Origin: Rhizobium mongolense USDA 1844
GTDB lineage: Bacteria > Pseudomonadota > Alphaproteobacteria > Rhizobiales > Rhizobiaceae
Length of the DNA stretch: 64,000 bases
Direction of reading: 5' to 3'
Assembly: GCF_000419765.1 (NCBI RefSeq)
Contig: NZ_ATTQ01000016.1
Coordinates: forward strand, 82,481-146,480
Each line of letters begins with the position of its first letter. Position 1 is the stretch's first letter. Shown one piece after another: positions 33,260 through 42,034 of this stretch. The notes under the pieces were generated by a model. It was not told where the DNA came from and did no database searches. It worked only from the letters and a program-made list of their open reading frames with translations. A program made the position numbers and the translations under genes.

Positions 33260-36200
33260 TCAATGAAAGTTGCGCCCTTTCGGCATAACCTTTGCGGTCT
33301 CCCCAGCACTCGTCTCACTGCTTGTTGATATCACTCGCGTTTCGATGGCTTCCTTTTCGAGGAGACGCGCCATCTTCTGTGCGCGGGCATCGACTGTCGG
33401 CCGCATAGCCTCGTCGGCGCGCTCGCAAAGACCAAAGCGCTGCGCCTCCTTCTGCAGAAGGCCAAGAGCGGGTGTCATATCTTCGATATGCTCGACCACA
33501 GTGTGAATGACGCCGCCCTGACTTTGCAATTTGCCATGGATTTTCACGAGCCGCGCGCCCATGACAACCGAGCGGTATTTCTCGAAGGCCTTTTTCCAAA
33601 CAATGGCATTGGCAACGCCCGTTTCATCCTCAAGCGTCATGAAGATCACGCCCTTGGCCGAGCCCGGGCGCTGGCGTACCAGCACCAGCCCGGCAATCGT
33701 CACCCTCTTTCCGTTCGGCACGGCCAGAAGATCGACATTGCGCGTAATCCCTGCTCTTTGGAAATCCTCTCGCAGGAAGGAGATAGGGTGCGCTTTCAGT
33801 GACAGCGAGAGATAGCGATAATCCTCCACCACCTGTTCGCCCGGCAGCATGTCGGGCAGTGTCACCCTCGGTTCGACCTGGAGATCGACATGGGACACCC
33901 GATCGAACAAAGGCAGCCTCTCTGCGGCACTTTTCACATCAAGCGCCCGCGCCGCCCAGAGCGCCTCTCGCCGCGACAAGCCGACGGAACCGAACGCATC
34001 GGCATCTGCCAGCCGTTCGATATCCGATCTTTCAAGGCCCGAGCGCAGCCATAGATCGCGGATCGATCTATAGCCGGCACCTCGATTTGCGATCAATTTC
34101 GCCTTTATCAGGTCGGCGGAAAGGCCCTTCACCTGCCGGAAACCGAGGCGAACCGCCCTCTTCGTCCGGATGATCTTGTTCATGTCCCTGTGGCGGAAGT
34201 CGATCTTTGACTTGTCGAAATGCGCATCCTCCAAGAGGCAATCCCAATCCGAATGATTGATATCCACCGCACGAATTTCCACGCCGTGCTCCCTGGCATC
34301 CCGGACCAATTGCGCCGGCGCATAAAACCCCATCGGCTGCGAATTCAGCATCGCCGCACAGAAGACATCGGGATAGTAGGCCTTGATCCAAGATGAAGCA
34401 TAGACGAGCAACGCGAAGGAGGCCGCATGGCTTTCCGGAAAGCCGTATTCGCCGAAACCTTTGATTTGATTGAAACACTGCCGCGCAAATTCAGACGAAT
34501 AGTTTCTCGACACCATTCCTTCGATGAATCGCTTCTCGAAATTGCCGATCGTGCCGGTTCGCTTGAACGTCGCCATCGCCCGCCGAAGCCGATCGGCTTC
34601 CGCCGGCTTGAAGCCTGCGGCGGTGATCGCAATCTGCATTGCCTGTTCCTGAAACAGGGGAACGCCGAGGGTTCTTTCCAGCACCGCCTTCAATTCCTTG
34701 CTGGGATATTCGATGGGTGTTTTCTGCTCCCGTCTCTTGAGGTAGGGGTGCACCATGTCGCCCTGTATCGGTCCCGGCCGGACGATTGCCACCTCGATGA
34801 CGAGATCGTAGAATTCCCTCGGCTTCAGACGCGGCAGCATGCTCATCTGCGCCCGGCTTTCGATCTGGAAGACGCCCAGCGTATCGGCCCGGCACATCAT
34901 CTCGTAAACCGGTTTGCCCTCTTCCCCATGCTCTTTGTTGCCGAGATCGGCGAGCGTTTTCTTCACGTCGTAGTGCAACTGAAGAAGTTCGAAGGCCTTG
35001 CGAAGACAGGTCAGCATCCCAAGCGCCAGAACATCGACCTTGAGAATCTTGACATTGTCGAGATCGTCCTTGTCCCACTCGATCATGTAGCGGTCCGGCA
35101 TCGCCGTCTTCATGATGGGCACGACTTCGTCGAGCCGGTCCCGGGTGATGACAAATCCGCCGACATGCTGGGTGAGGTGGCGCGGAAAGCCGAGAAGCTC
35201 GGACGCATATCTGAGGACGCTCTTCGTCACCGGATCGCGAATGTCGAGACCGGCCGCCTTTGCATCGCGCACGAGGCTGCTGATTGCCGATTGGACATCT
35301 TCCGAAAGCCCGAAGGCCTTGGCGACTTCGCGGCCAGCAGAGCGGGTGCGATAGGTGGTCACCCCCGCTGTCAGCCCGGCATGCTCTATACCGTATCGTT
35401 TATAGATGTACTGGATGACTTCTTCGCGCCTGTCGTGCTCGAAATCGACATCGATATCCGGCGGTTCATCCCGGTCCATCGAGATGAACCGATCGAAAAG
35501 CAAGGTGGCCTTGTTCGGATCGACTTCCGTTATTTCAAGGCAATAGCAGATGACCGAATTCGCAGCCGATCCGCGGCCCTGGCACAGAACCTTGAGCTTA
35601 TAGCGGGCGTGTTGAATGATCTTGTAAACGGTCAGGAAATAGGAAGCGTAGTTTTTCTGCCTGATGAGATCCAGTTCGTATTCGATCTGCGTCACGATTT
35701 TCTGCGGAACACGCTGCGGGTGGTAGCGCTTTGCAGCTCCGGCCCAGGTTAACCGTTCGAGCGTTTCATACGGCGTTTCGCCGGGATCGTTTTCAGGCGG
35801 ATAATTGTGCTCCAGCTCTTTGAGCGAAAAGGTCAAGCTGGAGAAGAATGCATGGGTATTGTCGATCGCGTCGCGATAGTCCTTGAAGAGACGCACCATT
35901 TCCCGCGTTCCCTTGAGATAGCGCTCTGCATTCGGCGCCAGAAGGAAACCGGCTTCGGCAATCGCAACATGCTTGCGGATCGCAATCACGATATCGGAGA
36001 GAGGCCGCCGGTCAGGATGATGATAAAGAGGCTGATTGGTCACGATCAGCGGAATGCGGTTGCGGGCGGCAAGCATGGAAAGGATTGCAAAAACCTGTTT
36101 GTCGCGGCCGTCATAGGCCGGCGCCAGCGCCATATGGAATGTCTTGCGAAAGCGTTTTCGAAACCGCTGCAGGCAATTTTCAAATGCTTGCTGGCCAACG

Positions 36201-36685
36201 GCATCATTCACAACGAGCCGGTCAGGAACAAGGGCGAGCATCATCTCGTCTCCCCATTCCATGATCTCCGCCTCGGTGAGAATGCAGGAGCCTTTCTCCG
36301 CCTCCGGCTTTAGATTCCCGGCGCTCAGAAGACGGCAGAGATGCGCCCATCCTCGCCTGTTCCGTGGATAGGCAAGAACATCCGGAGTTCCATCCGAAAA
36401 GACGAGACGCGCACCTGGCTGGATGCGGATTGGATCGGGAATGATCTGCCTCTTCTCGTCCTCTTCCAGAAGGCCGGCTTCCTTCCTCTCGAATTTTTTC
36501 CTGATCTCCTCCGCCTGCGCATGCGCCCGCACGACCCCGGCAACCGAATTCTTGTCAGCAATCCCGAGTCCACCGAGCTTCAGGCAAGCTGCCTGCACCA
36601 CCATCTCCTCGGGACTGGAGGCTCCTTCAAGAAACGAGAAGTTCGTTCTCGCACCAATCTCGAAAAATGGAGGCGTCGTGCTCAT
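33260..36685 (-). CDS. dnaE2: Error-prone DNA polymerase III alpha homologue DnaE2 (ImuC)
   Basis: 1141 residues, C-family polymerase used for damage-induced mutagenesis with ImuA and ImuB. An N-terminal PHP domain (FFEIGARTNFSFLEGASSPEE) is followed by the polymerase core with PPDIDVDFEHDRR (about residue 405-417) and a C-terminal OB-fold region (VTIAGLVLVRQRPGSAKGV). It lacks the proofreading partner site of DnaE1. It overlaps the imuB stop by 4 bases. Expression should be SOS-controlled through the box at 39109-39123. Confidence 0.96.
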   Translation of the reverse strand: MSTTPPFFEIGARTNFSFLEGASSPEEMVVQAACLKLGGLGIADKNSVAGVVRAHAQAEEIRKKFERKEAGLLEEDEKRQIIPDPIRIQPGARLVFSDGTPDVLAYPRNRRGWAHLCRLLSAGNLKPEAEKGSCILTEAEIMEWGDEMMLALVPDRLVVNDAVGQQAFENCLQRFRKRFRKTFHMALAPAYDGRDKQVFAILSMLAARNRIPLIVTNQPLYHHPDRRPLSDIVIAIRKHVAIAEAGFLLAPNAERYLKGTREMVRLFKDYRDAIDNTHAFFSSLTFSLKELEHNYPPENDPGETPYETLERLTWAGAAKRYHPQRVPQKIVTQIEYELDLIRQKNYASYFLTVYKIIQHARYKLKVLCQGRGSAANSVICYCLEITEVDPNKATLLFDRFISMDRDEPPDIDVDFEHDRREEVIQYIYKRYGIEHAGLTAGVTTYRTRSAGREVAKAFGLSEDVQSAISSLVRDAKAAGLDIRDPVTKSVLRYASELLGFPRHLTQHVGGFVITRDRLDEVVPIMKTAMPDRYMIEWDKDDLDNVKILKVDVLALGMLTCLRKAFELLQLHYDVKKTLADLGNKEHGEEGKPVYEMMCRADTLGVFQIESRAQMSMLPRLKPREFYDLVIEVAIVRPGPIQGDMVHPYLKRREQKTPIEYPSKELKAVLERTLGVPLFQEQAMQIAITAAGFKPAEADRLRRAMATFKRTGTIGNFEKRFIEGMVSRNYSSEFARQCFNQIKGFGEYGFPESHAASFALLVYASSWIKAYYPDVFCAAMLNSQPMGFYAPAQLVRDAREHGVEIRAVDINHSDWDCLLEDAHFDKSKIDFRHRDMNKIIRTKRAVRLGFRQVKGLSADLIKAKLIANRGAGYRSIRDLWLRSGLERSDIERLADADAFGSVGLSRREALWAARALDVKSAAERLPLFDRVSHVDLQVEPRVTLPDMLPGEQVVEDYRYLSLSLKAHPISFLREDFQRAGITRNVDLLAVPNGKRVTIAGLVLVRQRPGSAKGVIFMTLEDETGVANAIVWKKAFEKYRSVVMGARLVKIHGKLQSQGGVIHTVVEHIEDMTPALGLLQKEAQRFGLCERADEAMRPTVDARAQKMARLLEKEAIETRVISTSSETSAGETAKVMPKGRNFH

Positions 36686-38295
36686 GCAAAGAGCCCATGC
36701 ATGAACCAGCGAGGAGGAAGGTCATGCCCGTAAAAACCTTCGCGATAGATCCAGAAGCGGTGACCGAAATCATCCTCTATTCGGAAATAATCGCGTGCCT
36801 CGGCGTCCGCGCCATCGATCCACCATTCCATGGCAAGCCGCTCCGGTCCCTCGCTTCGTGCCACGCGATGCTGCATGCGCCGCCAGCGGAAGATTTGCGG
36901 CGGACCGTCGGGCACTTCGGCAAGCAGGGCCTCCACTTGCTCCGGCCTGGCAAAGAGCCGCAGGGGACGCTCACTTCTGAAAGGAAAAGGATTTCCTTCC
37001 TCCGCCTTGCGGCGTGCCTGAACGCCCTCCATGGCGGGAATTGCAATCGCCGCCCGCTCCGGCACATGGCTCTCGTGCAGTTGAAATCTCTGCAGGCAAT
37101 CCGCGCCGAGGCGGGCTGCAATTTTGTCGATGAACGCCGCAAGCGATGTCTCCCTCTCTCGGCCTCCTTCGAAATCCCCCTGCGTCGCATTGAAGGGATC
37201 ATGGCGCAGCACATTCAGCCGCAGGATTTCAAAGCCGTAGCCGGCATCGAGATCGTCGTGGATTGCCTGCAGACGCTCGCAGAAAAGCGAAGCAATATGC
37301 TTCGGATCCCTGAGAGGCTGTGAGGCCCCGACGGAAATCCTGAAGACCCTGCCGTCGACGCGAAACAGCACGAGTTCGAATACACGGCCGCCGGCGCCGC
37401 GTGCCTCAAGCGAGGCTTTCAGTGATTTGGCGATCTGGCCGGTGACGGCGAGGATATCTTCTTCCGTACCGATCGGCTCGATGAGGCGTCGTTCGGCGGA
37501 AAGACTGGCAACGGGCCGCCGCGGGGAAACCGGCTCCTCTTCCACTCCAAGCGCCTGGTCGAGCCTGAGCAGGAGTTGCGCGCCGAAACGGCGGGCCAAC
37601 GGTGCGCGTGGGGCAGACAGGAGGTCGCCGATATATTTGAGGCCGAGCTTCTTCAGTGCCTCGATCGTCCCTTCCTCCAGGCGAAGCGCTGCGACCGGCA
37701 GTGGTGCCAGCACATGTTCCATCTCATCGGCTTCGATGACGCCACCACCCCCGAAGCGGGAAACGGCCCAGGAAAGGCCCGGCGACGAAGAGATCGCGCC
37801 GCGGACATCGAACCCCATATGGAAGAGCCGGGAAAGGATATCCTTGAGCATGGCCCTTTCGCCGCCAAAGAGGTGGGCGCAGCCGGTAATATCCAGAAAC
37901 AGCCCGTCCTGGCCGTCGAATGCCACCAGCGGCGTATAACGGTCGCACCAATCGGCGATGCCTTCGAGAAGCCGACGATCGGCGGCCAGGTCTTCCTCGA
38001 TGACATCCAGAAGCGGGTATATGGCACGCGCTTCGGCCACGCCCTGGTTTTTCTTCAGTTTAATCCGTTCCGCCACCTCATCGAGCGCCGTTAGGCGCAT
38101 GGCATTGTTGAGCCGTCCAGAACAGACGATCGGCGGCGCATCAGGGCGTCCGGCCGAACGCCAGGACAGACCCCACCTCTTGCGGGCGATCCTGTCGGTT
38201 GGAAGATGGGGAAAGCTGAGCGACAGAATGCGCTGATTGCTCGCCTGGAGAACGAGTGCGCTCTGGTTGGCTAACGGGGAAAAACCGGCGGTCAT
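36682..38295 (-). CDS. imuB: ImuB, Y-family polymerase-like protein
   Basis: 537 residues, related to Y-family polymerases but lacking full catalytic acidic residues; it links the beta clamp to ImuA and DnaE2. Visible are RILSLSFPHLPTDRIARKRWG, the palm-like FDGQDGLFLDITGCAHLFGG and GAISSSPGLSWAVSRFG. ATG 38295 has GGAGTGGAA 9 bases upstream. This start makes imuB overlap imuA by 155 bases, unusually long; homology proper begins about 20 residues in, so a later non-ATG start is possible. Confidence 0.94.
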   Translation of the reverse strand: MTAGFSPLANQSALVLQASNQRILSLSFPHLPTDRIARKRWGLSWRSAGRPDAPPIVCSGRLNNAMRLTALDEVAERIKLKKNQGVAEARAIYPLLDVIEEDLAADRRLLEGIADWCDRYTPLVAFDGQDGLFLDITGCAHLFGGERAMLKDILSRLFHMGFDVRGAISSSPGLSWAVSRFGGGGVIEADEMEHVLAPLPVAALRLEEGTIEALKKLGLKYIGDLLSAPRAPLARRFGAQLLLRLDQALGVEEEPVSPRRPVASLSAERRLIEPIGTEEDILAVTGQIAKSLKASLEARGAGGRVFELVLFRVDGRVFRISVGASQPLRDPKHIASLFCERLQAIHDDLDAGYGFEILRLNVLRHDPFNATQGDFEGGRERETSLAAFIDKIAARLGADCLQRFQLHESHVPERAAIAIPAMEGVQARRKAEEGNPFPFRSERPLRLFARPEQVEALLAEVPDGPPQIFRWRRMQHRVARSEGPERLAMEWWIDGADAEARDYFRIEDDFGHRFWIYREGFYGHDLPPRWFMHGLFA

Positions 38296-39085
38296 GAGGG
38301 TTCCACTCCAGAAGAAGGGAGAGGGGAGCCGGGCTGCGGCTCTTCTCCAAGATGAGACGAAAAACCGGATTGCCGATGCCGCCGTCTAACATCGAACCAT
38401 CCGGCAGAGGCCGTGTGCTGGCTGGCGCAGGTTCGGCACGGAATCGAAAGAAGGCGCTGCTCGCTTCCTCCTCGCCGCCCTGCCGCAACAGAAAAAGCGG
38501 GCGGCCAGAAGCCCTTGCCCGCATGCTCAATCGCCGGCTTTCTGTAAGACCGAATTGGGCCGGATTGCCGCGGACCTCCAGGATCGTTGCTGGGAAGACG
38601 CCGCTTTCGACAGCCGTTTCGGCAAGCCACAGCGCCTCTTCCAGCTTGTGTGGAGAGGCCATGAGAAAGCGTTCCGGCTCCAATCCGAAATCCTTGAGGC
38701 CAACAGCATAGGGACGCCCTGCTTCCATCGTGCATATTCTGTCACCAATCCAAAAAACCGGCATGCCATCCGCCGCCTCCTGCCGCTGCAGCCAGGCCGC
38801 AAGCGCCAGTACGAAACCGCTGGCGCCAGCTGCATCCCGCAGCATCAGAGACCGGACTTCGGTAATGCCGTTAAGCGGCAGACCGCCTTCGAGCGCGTCA
38901 TCGAGAATTGGAATGTCAAAGGACAGACGCAGCGGCGTTTTTGCAGGTCTCGAATAGGTTTCATCGCCAGCCGCAAAAGCCTCTTGCGCCGCCGCCGCAA
39001 GCGCCGGTGCCGGCTTGCCTTCGAGTTTCGCAATGGTTTCGCGGAGCGCAAAAAGCTGCTCGCGCGCCACGGCCGTCTGCGCCAT
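38141..39085 (-). CDS. imuA: ImuA, RecA-like SOS mutagenesis protein
   Basis: About 314 residues, first gene of imuA-imuB-dnaE2. It resembles RecA/SulA-like proteins (SFDIPILDDALEGGLPLNGITE, AGASGFVLALAAWLQRQE) without a full Walker A. ATG 39085 has TTGGAG upstream; GTG 39094 is a longer alternative. The C-terminus (from about residue 265) is encoded in the segment that is also read as imuB. An SOS box lies 24-38 bases upstream. Confidence 0.92.
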   Translation of the reverse strand: MAQTAVAREQLFALRETIAKLEGKPAPALAAAAQEAFAAGDETYSRPAKTPLRLSFDIPILDDALEGGLPLNGITEVRSLMLRDAAGASGFVLALAAWLQRQEAADGMPVFWIGDRICTMEAGRPYAVGLKDFGLEPERFLMASPHKLEEALWLAETAVESGVFPATILEVRGNPAQFGLTESRRLSMRARASGRPLFLLRQGGEEEASSAFFRFRAEPAPASTRPLPDGSMLDGGIGNPVFRLILEKSRSPAPLSLLLEWNPHDRRFFPVSQPERTRSPGEQSAHSVAQLSPSSNRQDRPQEVGSVLAFGRTP

Positions 39086-39108
39086 GACGTTCACTCCAAA
39101 GTCAGATT

Positions 39109-39123
39109 GTTCCTGTTATGTTC
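39109..39123 (-). promoter_or_regulatory. SOS (LexA) box of imuA-imuB-dnaE2
   Basis: GTTC at 39109-39112 and GTTC at 39120-39123 separated by 7 bases, an exact match to the alphaproteobacterial LexA box GTTC-N7-GTTC. It lies just upstream of imuA, between it and the divergent metallopeptidase gene. Confidence 0.85.
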
Positions 39124-39249
39124 TTATGGATTCCAGAGCTTTCTAAAAGAGTCAACAACCAATTTTTATGAATTTATTCCTGCCTTTGATTCCACACTCG
39201 AAAATCCTCCGCAAAGGTTCTATATGGGCGCCAAAGGAAGGGAATTTTC

Positions 39250-39687
39250 ATGGCCCGCATAGACCAGAGCGAGGATTGGCGGGACCGCCATGCCCCAACG
39301 CTCAGCACATTCGAGTCCCTGGCGATGGAGGCCTATAGCCACTTGCCGGATGAATTCCGCTCGCTCACCGACAATCTAACGATCGAAATCGAAGATTTTC
39401 CGGACGACGATGTTTTCGAGGATATGGCGCTGGAAACGCCGTTCGACCTGCTTGGCCTCTTCGAAGGCCGGGGCATTTCCGAGCGCTTCACGGTCGAGAC
39501 CGGCGAGATGCCCAATCGTATCCGCCTCTACCGGCGTCCCATTTTGGATTATTGGGCGGAAAACGATGAAACGCTCGGAGACATCATCACCCACGTCCTC
39601 ATCCATGAGATCGGTCACCATTTCGGCCTGAGCGATGACGACATGGAGCGGATCGAAGCGAGCGTCGAGGAAGCCGTCGAGCGCTGA
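39250..39687 (+). CDS. Zincin-like metallopeptidase family protein
   Basis: 145 residues. VLIHEIGHHFGLSDDDMERIE near the C-terminus is an HExxH zinc motif; the family (small zincin-like proteins, formerly DUF1025) is mostly uncharacterised. The middle (DLLGLFEGRGISER) matches the family pattern LLGLYEG-like. Cytoplasmic. ATG supported by GGAAGGGAA. Divergent from imuA, so the SOS box could influence it, though the box is oriented and spaced for imuA. Confidence 0.9.
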   Translation: MARIDQSEDWRDRHAPTLSTFESLAMEAYSHLPDEFRSLTDNLTIEIEDFPDDDVFEDMALETPFDLLGLFEGRGISERFTVETGEMPNRIRLYRRPILDYWAENDETLGDIITHVLIHEIGHHFGLSDDDMERIEASVEEAVER

Positions 39688-39688
39688 G

Positions 39689-39895
39689 CTATTGCTCGGA
39701 GAGCTTCATCTCCGGATGATAATCCTTGCCTTCGACCTCTTTGACGATCGCCTGGCCGGCAATCACCTGGCCGGTCTGAATATTGTAGGTCAGCGACGGT
39801 GCACCGTGAAGCGACCAGCCCTTGTTGAGCGCGTCCGTTACGCGATGGCAGAACGCGGCGTCGTCCTGGCCGGTCAAAAGGCGATAGAGCTTCAT
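39689..39895 (-). CDS. DUF1737 small protein
   Basis: 68 residues: LYRLLTGQDDAAFCHRVTDAL followed by LNKGWSLHGAPSLTYN, the DUF1737 signature (KL-W-LHG). Function unknown. The start overlaps the stop of the CitE-like gene by 4 bases, so the two are coupled. Its 3' end is one base from the convergent metallopeptidase stop. Confidence 0.88.
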   Translation of the reverse strand: MKLYRLLTGQDDAAFCHRVTDALNKGWSLHGAPSLTYNIQTGQVIAGQAIVKEVEGKDYHPEMKLSEQ

Positions 39896-40815
39896 GATAA
39901 AGGCTTTCGTTCAATAGTCTGGCGTTCGGCAATCAGGCGGGCTTTATGGACCAAGCTTTCCGCCTGGACAAGATGCAGCCGCTCGATCATCCGGCCGTTC
40001 AAGGTGATGACGTTGAGACCTTCGGCCGAAGGATCGGCGAAAGCGGCGATCATTTCTTCCGCCTCCCGGATGGCAGTCTCATCGGGAGCGAAGTGCCGGT
40101 TGGCAGCCTCGATCTGCATCGGATGGATCAGCATTTTGCCATCGTAGCCCATGGCCCGGGCATGCGCGCATTCGGCCTCAAAGGCATCTGTTTCCTTGAA
40201 ATCATTGAAAACGCTATCGATCGCATCGAGACCATAGGCGCGCACGGCGAGGATGACCTGCATCAGCCACGGCACGAGATAGGTTCGGCCCGGTTGAGGC
40301 AGAACGCCGGTCTCCTTGCGCAGATCGTTCAGCCCGACGACAAAGCAATCGAGTCTCGAGCCGAGCGTGCGGCCAGCCTCCGCGATTGCCGCCGCGTTCA
40401 GGATACCGCGCGGCGTCTCGATCATCGCCCAGATACGCAAGGTCTCTGGCGCATCGGCATCAGCAAGAAGATCGCTTACGGCCATGACATCCTGCGGTTC
40501 GTCCACCTTCGGCAAAAGCACCGCATCTGGCATCAGCGCCTGTACAAGCTCCATATCGGCATGGCCGAAACCCGACGAAAGCGCATTGATACGGATGATC
40601 TTTTCCTTGTTCGTAAGTGGCTTGCCCGAAAAGAAGGTTTTCAGGTTTTCGCGCGCCTCCTCCTTCTTCTCCAGCGCCACGGAATCTTCGAGATCGAAAA
40701 TGACGGCATCGCAATCGAGCGCATGGGTCTTTTCGAGCGCGCGGCGATTGATTGCGGGAACGCTCAGCACAGAGCGGTGCAAACTAAAGGAACGGATGGG
40801 CGAATTCTGGCTCAT
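39892..40815 (-). CDS. HpcH/HpaI aldolase/CitE-like CoA ester lyase
   Basis: 307 residues of the CitE-like superfamily, which cleaves or hydrolyses CoA thioesters such as malyl-CoA or beta-methylmalyl-CoA. LHRSVLSVPAINRRALEK, CDAVIFDLEDSVALEKKEEA (metal Asp/Glu), IRIWAMIETPRGILNA and GYDGKMLIHPMQIE are visible. ATG 40815 (MSQNSPIRSF) is chosen for family length, although no strong Shine-Dalgarno is seen. The substrate cannot be told. Confidence 0.9.
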   Translation of the reverse strand: MSQNSPIRSFSLHRSVLSVPAINRRALEKTHALDCDAVIFDLEDSVALEKKEEARENLKTFFSGKPLTNKEKIIRINALSSGFGHADMELVQALMPDAVLLPKVDEPQDVMAVSDLLADADAPETLRIWAMIETPRGILNAAAIAEAGRTLGSRLDCFVVGLNDLRKETGVLPQPGRTYLVPWLMQVILAVRAYGLDAIDSVFNDFKETDAFEAECAHARAMGYDGKMLIHPMQIEAANRHFAPDETAIREAEEMIAAFADPSAEGLNVITLNGRMIERLHLVQAESLVHKARLIAERQTIERKPLS

Positions 40816-40926
40816 CACGAATGTGTGCCAAGCTTTGTGAAGAGTGACAAGACAACAAAAAGCCATGCTTGACTTGCAGAAATAAAAAACAAGGACCACA
40901 TTCCTTTCGAAGAAAGGTCTAAACTC

Positions 40927-41157
40927 ATGCAGAATATACGCTCCATCTTCCTCATGCTGGCAGGGATCACTGTATTCGTGGCGCTCGCTGCTCTCACCTT
41001 TTCGGTGACGCTCGCCGTTGGCGGTATCCTGACCGTGCTCATGGCCGGCCGCGCGCTTTCGATGAAGATGAAGCCGGCGCCCGTCCGCGCCAAGGCTGAG
41101 CCAAAGCGCGAAATGCGCATCTGGAACGACGGCCGCGGTACGATCATCGATCTCTAA
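40927..41157 (+). CDS. Small membrane protein, hypothetical
   Basis: 76 residues. Two hydrophobic segments (IFLMLAGITVFVALAALTFS and VTLAVGGILTVLMAG) and a basic cytoplasmic tail ending WNDGRGTIIDL. GAAAGG precedes the ATG. It is a single gene between the lyase (divergent) and leuD (89 bases downstream). Function unknown. Confidence 0.75.
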   Translation: MQNIRSIFLMLAGITVFVALAALTFSVTLAVGGILTVLMAGRALSMKMKPAPVRAKAEPKREMRIWNDGRGTIIDL

Positions 41158-41246
41158 ACGCGTCCCAAGATTCTCCTTCATTTTTACGGCGTTTTGCTCT
41201 ATTGCCGGAGCAATCGTTGAAGAACGGCATACAAAGGCAGGTTTCC

Positions 41247-41855
41247 ATGGAAAAGTTCGTGAAGCTCACGGGCGTTGCAGCACCCCTCCCGGTCGTTAAT
41301 ATCGACACGGACATGATCATTCCCAAGGATTATCTGAAAACCATCAAGCGCACCGGCCTCGGCAGGGGTCTCTTCGCGGAAGCCCGCTACAACGAAGACG
41401 GCACGCCGAACCCGGATTTCGTACTCAACAAGCCGGCTTATCAAAATGCCAAGATTCTCGTTGCCGGCGACAATTTCGGCTGCGGCTCCTCGCGCGAGCA
41501 TGCCCCGTGGGCGCTTCTCGATTTCGGCATCCGCTGCGTCATCTCCACAAGCTTCGCGGACATCTTCTACAATAACTGTTTCAAGAACGGCATTCTCCCG
41601 ATCAGGGTCAGCCAGGAAGACCTCGACAAACTGATGGACGACGCTTCGCGCGGTTCAAACGCCATCCTGACAGTTGATCTCGAAAACCTGGAAATCACCG
41701 GGCCGGACGGTGGTTCGATCAAGTTCGACCTCGACGAATTCAAGCGCCACTGCCTGCTGAACGGTCTCGACGATATCGGCCTGACGCTGGAAAAGGCCTC
41801 TGCGATCGACAAGTTCGAAAAGTCGAACGCCGCGTCACGTCCCTGGGCAGCTTAA
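41247..41855 (+). CDS. leuD: 3-isopropylmalate dehydratase small subunit
   Basis: 202 residues, small subunit of the [4Fe-4S] isomerase LeuCD in leucine synthesis. The start ATG 41247 has AAAGGCAGG upstream; MEKFVKLTGVAAPLPVVNID is the family N-terminus. DNFGCGSSREHAPWAL is the substrate-binding signature. leuC is not in this window, so the subunits are encoded apart, as usual in rhizobia. A terminator follows and leuB has its own start region. Confidence 0.97.
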   Translation: MEKFVKLTGVAAPLPVVNIDTDMIIPKDYLKTIKRTGLGRGLFAEARYNEDGTPNPDFVLNKPAYQNAKILVAGDNFGCGSSREHAPWALLDFGIRCVISTSFADIFYNNCFKNGILPIRVSQEDLDKLMDDASRGSNAILTVDLENLEITGPDGGSIKFDLDEFKRHCLLNGLDDIGLTLEKASAIDKFEKSNAASRPWAA

Positions 41856-41878
41856 TCGTCCAAACACGGCATGCGATC

Positions 41879-41905
41879 AAGCCGGGCTTCGACCCGGCTT
41901 TTTCT
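41879..41905 (+). terminator. Rho-independent terminator after leuD
   Basis: AAGCCGGG (41879-41886) pairs with CCCGGCTT (41893-41900) around 6 bases, followed by a T-rich tail. Confidence 0.88.
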
Positions 41906-42034
41906 TTGCTTCCAAGCCGGGATGCACATCGCCATCGTGCGGCAGCAAACCGTACCGATTCAGCCGTTCTGTTCCTTGAAATGGCTTCCGGTGGGGTCTA
42001 AGAAGCCGCAGCTTGTTTTTACGCGGAGGGTTTC

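Noticed and set aside
34427..35752. Open frame of 441 codons on the plus strand
   Set aside because: Antisense to dnaE2; no start signal and no protein pattern.
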